From Tetrahymena thermophila SB210 (lineage: Eukaryota; Ciliophora; Oligohymenophorea; Hymenostomatida; Tetrahymenidae): a stretch of DNA of 64,000 bases. Position 1 is the first letter of the stretch, and every line of letters begins with the position of its first letter. Position numbers and translations under genes: made by a program. Shown one piece after another: positions 52,431 through 64,000 of this stretch. The notes under the pieces are model-generated. The model had not been told where the DNA came from, made no database searches, and saw only the letters and a list, made by a program, of their open reading frames with translations. The stretch covers positions 124,001-188,000 of the forward strand of contig NW_002476271.1 in the NCBI RefSeq assembly GCF_000189635.1, in the 5' to 3' direction.

Positions 52431-53570
52431 TTTTATACAAAATTAAGTAGACTTATTAATAGATAATTAAAACAAGCACACTTAATTTGATTAGAGTTAT
52501 TATTTTATATCAATAAAAGTAAATAAGCAAAAGAAAGATATTTATTTTCTTTATAAATTTGCTTAAATAATTCTAATAAATAAATTGGTGTTAAATAAAA
52601 TTCATGAATGAATAAAATAAAGTTCTTAAAAGAAGTATAAATTTGGTTTGTGAATATGTTTAACAAATAACTTATATTTTAATACTATAATATTTACTTA
52701 TTTATTTTTGTATATTTTCATTCAAGCTAAACAATAGCTTGTCTCAAACAAAACTTCTTCTCCTTCTTAGATCTAATAGCTTAGTATTGTCTAAAAGAAT
52801 TTATTAGTTTATATCAGTTAATAAAAGTAATGAATCAATGAATAAAAGTTTTTAAGAAAAGTATAAATTAGGTTTATAAATCAATTCAATATAATAAATT
52901 AACAAATAACTTAAAAAGATATTCATATTTTATTATTAACACTTAAATATTTATTTATTTATCTTTTGAATTTTTTCATTCTAGCTAAACAAAAGGTTAT
53001 CCCATAGGACCATTTTCTCCTTTTTAGATCTATTAGGTTATGATTACCTTAAGCTTTAAAGAATTTATTAGTTTATAGCAATAAAATAAATAATCAAAAG
53101 AAAGATATTTGATTTCCTTAAAAATTTGCTTTACAATTCTAATAAATAAATTTAAAAAAATAAAATTAATTTGGTTTATGAATCAATTAATATAATAGGT
53201 TTATTTATCAAATAACCTATTAAAATATTAAATTTTTATTCATACAATATATAGTTTTTATTTTAATGATATTTTTTTGTATTTTTTCATTCAAGCTAAA
53301 CAATTAGTTATCCTAAAAGAACTTTTTCTCCTTTTTTGATCTAATAAACAAACAAAAGAAAGATATTTATTAAATTTCCTTAAAAATTTGTTTAAATAAT
53401 TCAAATTATATTATTTAAGTTAATGAATGAATTAAAGTTATAAAGAAAGGTATAGTTTTAATTTGTGAATTAGTTTAATATAATAAGTTTAACAAATAAC
53501 TAATAAAAATATTTTATTTAATTTTATTAAAACTATTGTATTTATTTTAATCATATTGTTTTGTATTTTT
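52431..53570. repeat. Decayed tandem copies of the decarboxylase last exon
   Basis: Three partial copies of the 3' end of the adjacent decarboxylase gene lie here, with the intact end at 53571. The shared block, read on the plus strand, starts TCATTCAAGCTAAACAA and recurs at 52718, 52976 and 53287, then at 53571 in the real gene, so spacing is 258, 311 and 284 bases. It corresponds to the last 25 or so codons up to the TGA. An AT-rich flank containing AAAGAAAGATATTTATT is repeated with it. The copy at 52976 is the best preserved over the coding part; that at 53287 is the shortest. The copies contain indels and cannot encode the full domain. Confidence 0.85.
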
Positions 53571-56338
53571 TCATTCAAGCTAAACAATAGGTTATCCCAT
53601 ACGAACTTTTTATCCTTTTTAGATCAATAGCTTAGGATTACCTTAAGCTTCAAAGAATATAACAACTGTTGAACCCATATTAAATTAACCTATTTCTTCT
53701 CCTTTTGGTACTTTAAATCCGTTTTGTAAACGCTCATATCTTTTATCACAGGCTTATTTTTCATTTTCAAGAATCTCTTAATTACAATTTTCTATATTGT
53801 AATGTTTGGTGAGCTTTTGTTCAAATTTGTTGTCAAGAGGTTAGTTAGTTTTAACATCCTATTTAATATAAAGAAATTAATATAAATATCATTTTTATTT
53901 ACAAATGTATTTTAAAGTTTACTTAATCAAAATTAACAGTCATAGAACCGACATTAGTAGCACCAACAAAAACCATTGAAAAGAAACCTTGATTGTACTC
54001 TCCAAATAATGCAACCCTCTCATTGTTTTCGTAGACACCCTTTAATTAAAATATAAAATAGTTAATTAAATAGTTAATGATTGGTTCAAAATTAATCTTG
54101 ATTTATTTTGATAGAAAATTGATTTTTTATTTTAGATATAAAAGTAATTAATAAATTTATAAATATGAATGAATGATTAAATTAAATTAATAATTTCATT
54201 TAATAAAATCCTATCAAAAAAATAATTTATTTTTAACCATCAAAACACATTTTAGAAATTTTAAAATAATTTTATCAATCATTTCAAGCAAAAAAATAAT
54301 ACTTGCTAGGAAAAATAGACAAATTTATTTAAGTAAATTGGATTTAAATTCTTAAATTGATTATGATTGATTGATTGATTACCTCATGTTTTGAAATGTA
54401 GGATACTTTAACTGGAGCTAAATATCCAACAATGTGGTTTCTTTTTGTAAAGGTAATGTCAGCGCAGGAGTGATATCTATGGTAGTCACCTGGATTTAAA
54501 TAGAAAATTGCTTAATAAATTTTAGATTAACTCTTGTTTGGATTTATTTTCATGGATTAAAAGGCCTCGTCTTGGAGCTTGTAATTTTTAACTCCTGTCA
54601 AAAATTCTCCTAGCTTGTAATTAATTCCTTTTACTAGAAGATTTTCGTCTCCTTGAATTTCAGAAATATTCAAACATAGAGAGTCAGCTGGACTAACTAT
54701 AATTTTAGGATTTGGATCTATGTTTCTTTGCTTGATTTGACGTGTGAAAAATTCATTAAAAGTCTTAAAATCAGCTAGTTCCTTGACTATGTCTTCTTCA
54801 ATTACATTGTAAAGTCTGGAAAATGATTTATAAATTGGAGTCCTTTTAAAAGATAAAAATGGATGGTTAAAATACTAAAAGATGTAAATAAAATATTATT
54901 TTAATTATTTTGAATGAAGTAAATACCTCAAAAAGTATGGAATTTTAATTTTAGTAACTATTCCTGTTAAGTTACTCACTTATCTGCCTACAGAGAGCTG
55001 TAATTTAAAAAATATTATTAAAAAAATTGATTGCGTATTATTTATAAAAATTTAATTATAATTTATGCAGTTTCAATCAATCATTCATCCATCATAAAAT
55101 AAATCAGATTGAAATATTAATTTGATAGAAAAATTATTTAATTAATTTATATTCTAAAGCCAACTAAATTTAAAAATCACTTCTTTCTCCAATTCAATTG
55201 AATCAATTGGAACAAAAAAATTATTGTGCATTTATTTTTTCCTATCCAAAGATCTTCATTATTTTAATAAGTTCAATTTATTTCATAAATGAAAGTTGTT
55301 AGGATTTAGAATTATATGATAATATTTTGATTAAATATTTATTCATTAATTAATTGTTATATATAGAATATTAATCATTCTTTAGATTGCTTCCACATAG
55401 TTAGCAATACATTCTTTTCAATATTAAATCATCGAAGTCTTCTAATAGCCAAATAATTAAATTATCATATCAAATATTGGCTTGCTTAACTTTTCTCATT
55501 TTACAAATTTCAAACACAACTTTTAGCTTGTACTTTAACAATAACTCTAAATCTTGATATGGTTCTTCTTTAAATATACCAAAGTGTTAATCACACATTT
55601 CAATTTCTTTTCTAATTATATTTCTCCCAATTCTCAATTTTCATATTTGTTTTCAATCTTAATTTGTTTTTAATCTAAAATTCAGTGATTTTTAAATGCA
55701 TTTATATTAACAATTGTTTGCTGGTCTTACACAAGTATTAAATACAAAATTCATAAATAAATCTATTTCAAAATATATCTTTCTTTTTTTACCTTAATTG
55801 ACAGATTTTTCTTGAGAGACATTAAGAAATATAGAGACAAACCTGCGATGGGTACTATAGAAATAAGTATATAACCAACCATTTATTGCATATCAGTGGA
55901 GCCATCTTATTTTAGACAAGCAAAATCTTACTTAGCTTCTATTAATTTTTTTTATATAATTTTATTATTTATTATATTTATCTAGTCTATAATATATATA
56001 CCTTATTAGTTAAAAAATCCGAAATTCAAAGAGAAGTTATTGAATATTTGAGAGATGAATGAAGATTATCCAGGATCTCTGTTTCCATCAAAAAATTAGC
56101 TTAAGATATTTTCTTCTTCAGGAATGATTCCGACTTCGTTTTTTTTGTTTGATTTTAAAGGTGAACCCACTGTTGTAGCCTCACAAACAACTTTATTTAA
56201 GTAAAAATATATTAATTTATTAACATAAATATAAAATTATTTAATGTTCAATAAATTGTATGAAAAAATGATTTATTTATAGCCAAGGTTACCTTGCATA
56301 GCAATGCACAATATAGGTAATAAGTAAACCCAAAACAT
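53571..56338 (-). CDS. Phosphatidylserine decarboxylase, secretory/endomembrane-type
   Basis: Makes phosphatidylethanolamine from phosphatidylserine using a pyruvoyl group formed by self-cleavage. Exons: 56338-56293, 56190-56002, 55926-55793, 54997-54927, 54842-54383, 54039-53923 and 53858-53571, all in phase, 434 residues. The N-terminus [15 protein letters not shown] looks like a signal peptide or anchor. A second membrane segment ([19 protein letters not shown]) lies near residue 100. Domain motifs are [70 protein letters not shown] and the cleavage motif [11 protein letters not shown], with the pyruvoyl-forming Ser near residue 402. The usual LGST reads MGST here. The end GQPIV matches the family. 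Tandem decayed copies of its last exon follow its 3' end. A second paralogue lies 5.7 kb upstream. Confidence 0.93.
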
Positions 56339-57560
56339 ATTTTTTTGAAATTATGAAATTCAGTTGAAAATTCAGATTATTTTAAGATATAAAATATAAT
56401 AATATAAATAAAGAGATGAGTTAAGTGGTATTTAATGGTACTATCTATTAGCTTAATATTATTATAATTATGTTTAAGCTTAATTTAAATTAGATTAGAT
56501 TATGTGACAGAACAGCACTTAATCAAATAATCTTTCTTTTTTTCTATTTAAATTCATAGTCCGTAATAAAAGTTGTCTAATTAATACTTTTAATTGAAAT
56601 TTTCTTACATTTGATCTTTAATTGTAAAAAATTTACTAATTTACTTATTTATTACAATTCAATAACCACTTTTTTAATTGAGGCCCACAAATTTTTAAGA
56701 AAGGCCATTTATAATGAATTTGATTACATATTAAGTAGATTTAATTTTAAATATAAACTCTAAGCCAAAAATGTACATTTTACGTGTAAAACTTTTGTAA
56801 TTTTTGGCAAATTAAGAAAGGAAGAAAGTAAGAAAATTAAAATCTGATTTAATTTATGCATCACATTAAGTGACGTAAATATTTTGTAGGATGTAAGAAT
56901 ACCAAATTATAATTATGGTTAAATTTACAATAAACTATTTTTTTATACTCTCCTTCTTCTTAAATTTAGTAAAGAGCATTTGCTCTTTTTTTCCTTGCGC
57001 TATAATCCAACTTTAAATAAAATTTCAAATGTGTAAGTATAGTAAACTTCTATACATTTATAAATAGACTATAACAGCAATTTTGCTACTTCAAAAAATT
57101 CACTATACTCAATCGAATTAATAAAATTGAAATTAATTGTTATATAATTTTTTATTTTTAGTCATTCTCACACTTATTTTAGCATTCTTAAAATAGAAAA
57201 AAATGTTAACATTAAATATTGAAATTCACTAAATTTATTATTTTACTTTTCAAAAAAAAATTGAGTGAAATTGAAATTTATTGAAAGATTTTTTGAAATC
57301 GATTTAGCTTATTTTAAAAGATATTCCAAATAAAAGAATTGTTTAGTTTAAATTAAAATTTAAGATTAAAAATAATTTTAAAATAGATTTATTATAAAAA
57401 ATAAATAATTAGTTAAAATTAAAACATAATTTTGATGTTCTTATTTTTGAAATGATATCTATCTGATGATAAAATCAATTGATATTATTTCAACAAATTG
57501 AAAAGCAAGCAACTATTCTATTTATATCTAATTAAATACTAAAAATATCTTTAAAAATAC
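56339..57560. other. AT-rich divergent spacer
   Basis: Separates the starts of the decarboxylase (-) and the Sir2 gene (+), so it should contain both promoters. No known site recognised and no coding frame supported. Confidence 0.45.
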
Positions 57561-58971
57561 ATGCAAACCAATTTACATCAACTAATTGCTAAAAGAATTC
57601 AAAGCGCAAGCTGTCTTATTATCACAGCAGGAGCAGGAATGGGTGTAGATTCAGGACTTCCAGATTTTAGGGGGAAAGAAGGTATTAGAATATAATCTCC
57701 ACAAAATGCATAATATTTTTAGTTACATTTTTTTTTAATTTTAGGATTTTGGAACAATTACATTCCTTTTAGGAATAAATTCTCTTTCACTGAGTGTGCT
57801 AATCCATAATTTTTATTAGAGTATTTTTATTAGTTAAATGATATATCTACATTTTTATTTATTTTGGTATAAACTAGTCATCCAAGTAATCAAATATTAA
57901 CTAGCATACAATATTTGACTTTTTCATCATTAAATTGAAGATTTATTTTGGGGGTTTTATGGACACAGACTCCATTTATATAGAGAAACACAACCTCACA
58001 AAGGTTTTGGAATGTTAAAAACTTGGAGTTAAAATAAAAAAAGTTTTGTACTCACCTCAAATGTTGATGGACATTTCTAAAAAGCAGGTAAATTTATTAT
58101 TTTATATTACATTATTGAGTTTTTAAGCTATTTTATATGTAAATTTGTTTAAAATAATGAATTTTAGGATTTGATAATAAGAGTGTTTATGAAGTTCATG
58201 GCTCAATTAATTTTATGCAATGCACAAGCTGTTAAAGAATTTATTCAGCAGATGGTAAATATCATTAAAATCTATCTATCTATAAACCGTAACTGCTTCG
58301 ATATATCTGAGCCAAGGACACCATTTTTTATTTGACCATTTCTTTCATTAACAACCTCCCTCCCTCTCGGCTTTAATTTTAAGATGAATTGGAGGAGCAG
58401 AGTTTTTAAGGTATGAATTTTATATCTCTATTTATATCTAAAGGATACAATATTATTTATGATATGAATACATTTGAGGCTAAAGATCCACTTCCTAATT
58501 GTAAGAATTGTGTAAATGTTATAGTACGTCCTAATATTTTGATGTTTGGGGATTACTCTTTTATGTCAGATAGAGTTGAAGAATAAGAAGATAGGTATCT
58601 GTAGTTTAAAAATCAATTAACTACATAGTAATAATTGAATAAATTAATATTAAATATTAACTTATGTTTTATTTTTTATTTAAAGAGATAGAATTATTGT
58701 TTTAGAATTTGGAGCAGGGGAAGCTGTTGCAACTATAAGGATGATGGGCGAAGAATTATTCTTAAAATACAAGTAAAAATAAATAAAACTCAAATTGATA
58801 TATTTATCTTTTTTAAAATTTAGGCATATAACATTCATAAGAGTTAATCCAAGAGATGATAATTCTCCTTTTGGTTGGAAGTAATAGTAAAATACAGAAG
58901 ATAAAGCTTTTTATGCATTAAAATAAGGGGCTCTTGAAGCAATAACATAAATCTAATAATATATGTTGTGA
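57561..58971 (+). CDS. Sir2-family NAD-dependent protein deacylase
   Basis: Likely removes acyl groups from lysines using NAD. Exons: 57561-57681, 57745-57864, 57941-58087, 58168-58254, 58384-58410, 58444-58603, 58686-58772 and 58824-58971; phases agree and give 298 residues. Motifs: LIITAGAGMGVDSGLPDFRG (NAD-binding GAG and DFR), the ECANPQ segment, FWGFYGHRLHLYR, VLTSNVDGHF (TxNxD), the catalytic His in EVHGSINFMQC, zinc cysteines CTSC and, further on, CKNC, then RPNILMFGDYSFMS and VLEFGAGEAVATIR. The GAGMGVDSG version with WGFYGHR resembles a mainly bacterial-type branch rather than classic SIRT1-like enzymes. The 3' end of exon 2 is the least certain: it gives an insert of about ten residues before FWGFYGHR. 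The end of exon 6 could also lie 14 bases earlier. Confidence 0.9.
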
Positions 58972-59413
58972 TTATTTATTTTTTTATTTTTAATATTAAA
59001 AAATATAATTACTATTTTAGTTAAATGTATTTATTTTCCTTTTGTATTTATTTCTCAGAAATTTATAACTTTGAAAATATTATTAATTAGTTTTTATAAA
59101 ATTTAAATAAACAAAATTATATTTTATTAATTCTTTATTATTAAAATATCTCAAAAATATTTAAAAAATCAGAATAAAGAATTAATTTATATTAAAATAA
59201 GGCAACAGTTTATATACTAAGGCTAAATAAAAATAATATTTTTTTGAAATGTTTATCTGTTTTTTAAGTAAAAAAAATTAAATTTAAATTACTAAAAAAA
59301 AAATCATTTTTAAAATATCCACCTTACTATTTATTACAAAGGATATTTTATTTCACAAAAAAAATATAAAATTATATAGAAAGTAAATATTTTTTATATT
59401 TTTGATGGCTTAA
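58972..59413. other. AT-rich convergent spacer
   Basis: Lies between the 3' ends of the Sir2 gene (+) and the two-segment membrane protein gene (-). No further feature seen. Confidence 0.5.
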
Positions 59414-61447
59414 TCAGCCTAATTCTTATTAATCAAATCCAATCATGCAACCTAAAATTCTTTTATCAAGCTCAGATTTATCCAACTTTTTATCTAAAAA
59501 TTTTTAAATGCAAGATTCAAAGTATTCTTAATTTTTTTCAATTTACTATAATGCATCTAAATGATTTTCATACTTTTATTATATTTTTTTATCATAAAGC
59601 TGATTATTTTCTGAAATATAGCTATTATTATTTCTATCATTAATATTTATTTCAAGAACTTTTTAATGTTTAGATTCTTTTTAATCATTATTATCTTATG
59701 TGTTTTCTATTTTTTAAATTAAATTGTTGCAATTATCTACTTGATTGTACTTTTTATCTGATTTAGCTGAGTAACTTTCGCCTATTTTTTTATTTTCCTC
59801 AATTTAATTCAAATTTGTTTCTTTTTTTAAAATTATTGTTTCTTGGAAATTATTTTCAAGTTGTGGATTTTACTCTATTTTATCTTTAAAACTTTATTTT
59901 AAATTGTTTTATAAAAGTTCTTTCTCGCTATTGATAAAATAGCCACACAATTAAATAGCAGCAAATTATTCTTTAGAGAGCAGCAATCTTATAATAATCT
60001 TCATTTACATTAATTCCTATTGAAGCTCAGTTATGCTAATTTGATTTTGAGTTTCGTTAATTAGCTCTTTAAATAGTTTTATTTATTATGAATCTTGACC
60101 CTGCATCGATTGATCGAAAAATTGTGCCATTATCAATATCTTAATCCTTCATTTAATCAAAAATATAAAAATAAAAATCAAATTTGTTTCTGTAAATAAA
60201 TAAAAAGGCAATTTAAATTACCTCTTGAAGATATTTATGTTTAAATATTTATTGAAATAAGGTAGCAATTATTTGTTTTTAATTTGAAAATACACAGAAG
60301 TTAAATGCTTTGACAGAGAAAAATCTTCTATTCTATGTTTGGATATATTTATTTGTTTTAAAATATTATAGGCAGATGCTTTAAAGTAAGATTTTAGCTA
60401 AACTTCAGCAAAATCAAGAATGAGCTAATTTTATGAAAAAAGCTACCCAACAATTCCAAATATTAGTAACACATTAAAAACACTAGCAAATTGAGCTAAA
60501 ACATATGTAAATAAGGGATATTAAATTTATTATAGTACTTCTATATTACCAATTTAGAATTAAATTACTGTTAATATATTAAAAATACTACCATATTCTT
60601 CAAAAATAAATTATTTAGTGAAATAAATATCCCTAATGTCATAATCCGAAAAAAATACATTAGATTATCTTTACTAGAGTAGGAAACCTTATGTTATTTA
60701 CTAGTTAGTTCTTAAAAGATTGATTTAAGACACTGAAGTTAATCCATCTGATACAGAAACCAATTAGTTTCTGGTGAATTTTTCAAGTTACTTTGTTTAA
60801 GTGTTATAGTATTAGGTTGTTATTTTAATTGTAAAACTAGTAGAAATTCTAAGAAAATCTTACCTAAATTATTACTAACTTGCACAGTTTAAAGATGGAT
60901 CTAAAATCGAAGCATCGCAAATTATAATAACTATTTCAAACGAATATTTTCCTAAAATGTTAGCATCATAACCAATATCCATTTAATTCTCCATGCTACT
61001 AATTGGTGTAAAATCAAAACAATAAAAAGTAGCTAAATCAGGATCTTTACATTTTATTAAATTGATATTAGTTGATTTGGTTTGATCATTATTGTTTGGA
61101 TCTGGTGATTTATAAGATGCTGTTGGTAAAACATATCTTTTCCCTTTTTCGGTTTGGAATTCATCTAAATTCTACCCATTTGGCAAATAGATTTAAAAAG
61201 CAAGAATACTGTTTTAAATAGTCATAAAAAAGTCTTCATTGATAACTTTTTAAGTCTAATTAACAGTTGGATCAATTTTGTTATTAGAATAGAGGTAGCA
61301 TATATATGTAAAGTATGCTAGGGATAAAGAAAAAACAGCAATAGAAACGAGACCTCCAAATGCTGTTTTTCTTTTCTATTAGTTATTTTCTATATTAAAA
61401 AAGAAAGGAGTAGAAAATAAATCTAATGACTTTAATATTTTAGACAT
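59414..61447 (-). CDS. Two-transmembrane-segment protein with Q-rich tail (ciliate-type family)
   Basis: Function unknown; the layout resembles a ciliate membrane-protein family I recall without a function. Exons: 61447-60864, 60770-60222 and 60146-59414, all phase-consistent, 621 residues. The N-terminus MSKILKSLDLFSTPFFFNIE precedes a basic KRKTAFGG turn and the first membrane segment (LVSIAVFSLSLAYFTYICYL, near residue 40). A polar, beta-rich outer domain of about 250 residues has two or three cysteines, followed by the second segment (FASVFNVLLIFGIVGQLFS, near 315) and a cytoplasmic tail. The last exon (from 60146) adds a Gln/Asn-rich helical tail, with MKIIIRLLLSKEQFAAIQL near its start. 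The Met at 60130 could be mistaken for a separate 238-residue gene, but the acceptor at 60147 keeps the frame and the downstream helix is typical of the family tail. Confidence 0.75.
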
Positions 61448-62069
61448 TTTAATTAAATTTAATGAAAATTACAATTGATTAGTTATATTTATTTTAATAA
61501 TTTAATGAACAGAAATATACTAACTATATTATCTTTACTTTTCTTTCATTGATTTTCAAAACAAATTTATTTTTCATAAAATAACTTTAAAAAATATTTG
61601 AATTCAATATTTCTAGTTTTTAAAATAATTTAAGGACAACAGCTAATAATTAAAAAAGAAAATTATAAACAATCTTATTAAATTTTTTATTCTGGAATTA
61701 AAATATTGTTATTTAAAATTAAAATATTTGATAAAAATATATAAATCTATTTTACATTTTTTTACTTTAAAATAAAAAAAGCTCAATAATATTTTTTAAA
61801 AAAATTTAAATAAAAAATAAATTTTCAATAACTAAAATTTGACGCTGATTAATTAATACATTTGATAAAATTAACTGTTTATTTTTAATAATTTTATTTT
61901 TTTATTAGTTAAATTATTTTAAATCCAATTTTTAGTTATCTGAGTCATGATTTATAAAAATTAATTAATTAATTAATTAATTATTAAAAGTAATGTTTTA
62001 AAGTCTTTACTAGATTTATGAAATTTTTTGTGCTATATAAATATTTATATAAAAATACATTTAGGGTTT
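61448..62069. other. AT-rich spacer
   Basis: Presumed promoter of the two-segment membrane protein and 3' UTR of the second decarboxylase gene. Short ATTA repeats occur near 61955-61985. I searched for decayed copies of the second decarboxylase's last exon here, as found at its paralogue, and saw none. Confidence 0.5.
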
Positions 62070-63645
62070 TCAATTTTTTTAACTTTTATTTTAAGCTGTT
62101 TATTAATTGAGCATAACTTGACATACAGGTTAACCGTATCTGACTTTATCACCTTCTTTGACAAACCATTATAAATCTCCTTTAGCTTCAAAGAAAACAA
62201 CGACGGTAGATCCTAAATTAAATCTACCTATTTCAGCACCTTTAGGAATTAATATACCATTTTCTAGTTATTTGTAAATTGAAGGAATCTTTTATTTCTT
62301 ATCTAAATCATTTAATACTGATAATTCTTCGGTGGAAAACTCTTAAAGATCAGGTCTTTGTTCAGCAGTTTTCTTTACACTTTCTACATCAATTTTATTA
62401 TCAAAATTCTTGACATTGCTCTTATTGAATTTTTTCCAATTTAAATCAATTTTCTAATTAGTTTTTAATTCCTATGATAATTTTAAAATAATTTTTAAAA
62501 TTTAATAAAGATTGCTTTTATTATTTATAATGTTATTTATTTACTGGGTCGAATTCTAATGTCATAGAACCTACATTAGTAGCTCCTACGTAAACTTAAA
62601 TGAATTAACCGTGTTTCCATTCACCAAACAAAGCTACTCTCTCATTACCTTCATACACTCTCTTTAAATTAAATTAAATTTTTATTGTTTCAAAAGGGAG
62701 ATAAAATAATATTTAATTTTTTGAATATGATTTGAGAAAAAACAAGATACTTCATATTTTGAAATATAGGATTCTTTGACTGGAGCTAAATAACCGAGTA
62801 TATGGTTTCTTCTCTTTGCAAGTATTTATGTAGGTGAATGATATCTATGATAATCTCCTGGATTTAAGTAGAAGATTGCTTAGTATATCTTTGATTCAGG
62901 ATCTTTTATCTTAAGAGTTTTGAATAGATCGTTATCTAAAACAACGCTTTTATTTCCAGTTAAAAATTCACCCATCTTATAATTAATGCCTTTTACTAAA
63001 ATATTTGAGTCTCCCTTAACTTCGGCGATAGTTAAAACTTTGGAATCTGCAGGAGATAGAATAACTTCATCGTTATTATCAATCTAACGAGGTTTAACCC
63101 TACGAGTGAAAAATTAATTAAAAGTTTCATAATTTTCGAATGGCTCTATCATATCGTTCTCAATAACATTATATGATTTTGCAAATGCACCAAAAAGAGG
63201 TTTTCTTAAGCTTAATGGTATGTATTGGCTTGAAACCCACCCTGAAAATCTGCTAACATTACGAGCGAAATCCATCTTTTTATTTTGATAAAAATAATAA
63301 AATTTTATTTGATCGTTGGCTAATAATTGTAATCTTAGAAAGTTACCTTTATCGAAAAGTCTTCATTAGTCTTAGAGTAGTAATAGGTAGCACCTATAAA
63401 ATATAAACCAGTTGAGTAGGCGATAGTTTTCTTTAGAGAAAACTACCTAGAATTTTCTAATTTGATAATAAATAGATTTTGTTAATTGAGAAACACTTCT
63501 TTGATAATCAATCAGTCATATTATTTTAAAATAATGTAAAATCTTATAAACAATAATTACTCCATCCTAAAATCATCTCTTCTCTCCTTTAAGAGTTAAT
63601 TACAAAGTCTTTAAAGTTCTTTGAAAAATTTTTAAACCTCTACAT
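62070..63645 (-). CDS. Phosphatidylserine decarboxylase, mitochondrial-type
   Basis: Same reaction as the paralogue at 53571-56338, here probably in the mitochondrial inner membrane. Exons: 63645-63561, 63456-63347, 63275-62751, 62661-62545 and 62471-62070, in phase, 412 residues. The N-terminus MQRFKNFSKNFKDFVINSQR is basic, lacks acidic residues in its first ten positions and alternates with Phe, as mitochondrial presequences do. A membrane segment (TIAYSTGLYFIGATYYYS) follows near residue 40. Domain motifs: [70 protein letters not shown] and the canonical cleavage site LGSTVVVFFEAKGD with Ser near residue 367, then GDKVRYGQP. The 117-base exon before the last matches the paralogue's in length and phase, showing a shared ancestral gene structure. 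Confidence 0.93.
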
Positions 63646-64000
63646 AGATAGCACAATAAATAATTTCTTTTATCTTCTATTTTTAATTATTAACTTTTAT
63701 ATTTCTAAAGTAAAGTAGGTATTTTAATTAATTAATTAGTTCGTTTAGATATTCACTAAAAGTAAATCATCATGAATAAATTTTGGATATAAACATACGA
63801 AAACAAACAAAATTTATTCTAAGCAAATCTTTATTTCAAAATCTCAAAGCAAACATAAATTATATATAAATAAATTGTTTGATCTAAAAATACACTAAAA
63901 TAGTTAATAGTTTTTGTTATCATTTGTAGACTCTCTAATATTTTTTTAAAGCAAATATTTTATATAAACTCTAAATAATAAAATATGTAAAAAGAAAGTT
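63646..64000. promoter_or_regulatory. Upstream region of the mitochondrial-type decarboxylase
   Basis: AT-rich 5' flank of the gene starting at 63645. No coding frame and no recognised motif; it runs out of the window. Confidence 0.4.

Noticed and set aside
59414-60130. Separate 238-residue Q-rich gene starting at ATG 60130
   Set aside because: An intron from 60221 to 60147 joins it in phase to the upstream membrane-protein exons. A separate gene remains possible if RNA shows a start here.
1-64000. tRNA genes, transposons, viral remnants and CRISPR arrays
   Set aside because: None could be recognised by eye on either strand; a tRNA scan would be needed to exclude tRNA genes fully.

Overview
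The window looks like macronuclear-type DNA of a Tetrahymena-like ciliate. Every convincing gene reads through many in-frame TAA and TAG codons, in positions that suit glutamine, and ends only at TGA. Introns are short, AT-rich and GT...AG, and the spacers are extremely AT-rich. A cluster of five 5S rRNA genes has the Tetrahymena-type 5S sequence as I remember it. Standard-code ORF calling therefore sees only fragments, and I rebuilt the genes by reading TAA/TAG as Gln and checking splice phase across each intron.

Layout. 1-6.2 kb: one small Q-rich gene (+) and long AT spacer. 6.2-9.6 kb (-): a HAD-type phosphatase with a 1.5-kb intron. 12.9-15.0 kb (-): an ABHD17/BEM46-like serine hydrolase with a long Gln/Asn-rich tail. 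17.5-19.4 kb (-): a five-exon coiled-coil protein. 22.2-23.4 kb (-): translation elongation factor eEF1B beta, with strong codon bias. 27.0-29.5 kb (-): a polycystin-like channel. 30.2-33.7 kb (-): a leucine-rich-repeat gene with about one repeat per exon. 34.5-39.3 kb (-): a divergent kinesin. 40.3-44.7 kb (+): a tubulin tyrosine ligase-like glutamylase (TTLL), head-to-head with the kinesin. 45.3-48.9 kb (-): two tandem paralogous multi-pass membrane proteins of no family I recognise. 49.5-50.6 kb (-): five 5S rRNA genes. 51.0-52.4 kb (-): an intronless hypothetical gene. 53.6-56.3 kb (-): phosphatidylserine decarboxylase with a secretory-type N-terminus, preceded on its 3' side by three decayed copies of its own last exon. 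57.6-59.0 kb (+): a Sir2 deacylase with eight exons. 59.4-61.4 kb (-): a two-transmembrane-segment protein with a Q-rich tail. 62.1-63.6 kb (-): a second phosphatidylserine decarboxylase with a mitochondrial-type presequence.

How the genes relate. The polycystin-like channel, kinesin and TTLL are all plausible cilium or microtubule genes, and they occupy 27-45 kb. The two decarboxylases appear to be a mitochondrial/endomembrane pair making phosphatidylethanolamine in two compartments. No transposon, viral element, CRISPR array or tRNA gene was recognised.

Limits. Exon boundaries are hand-inferred from phase consistency. Functions of four or five proteins remain unknown. No database search was possible.
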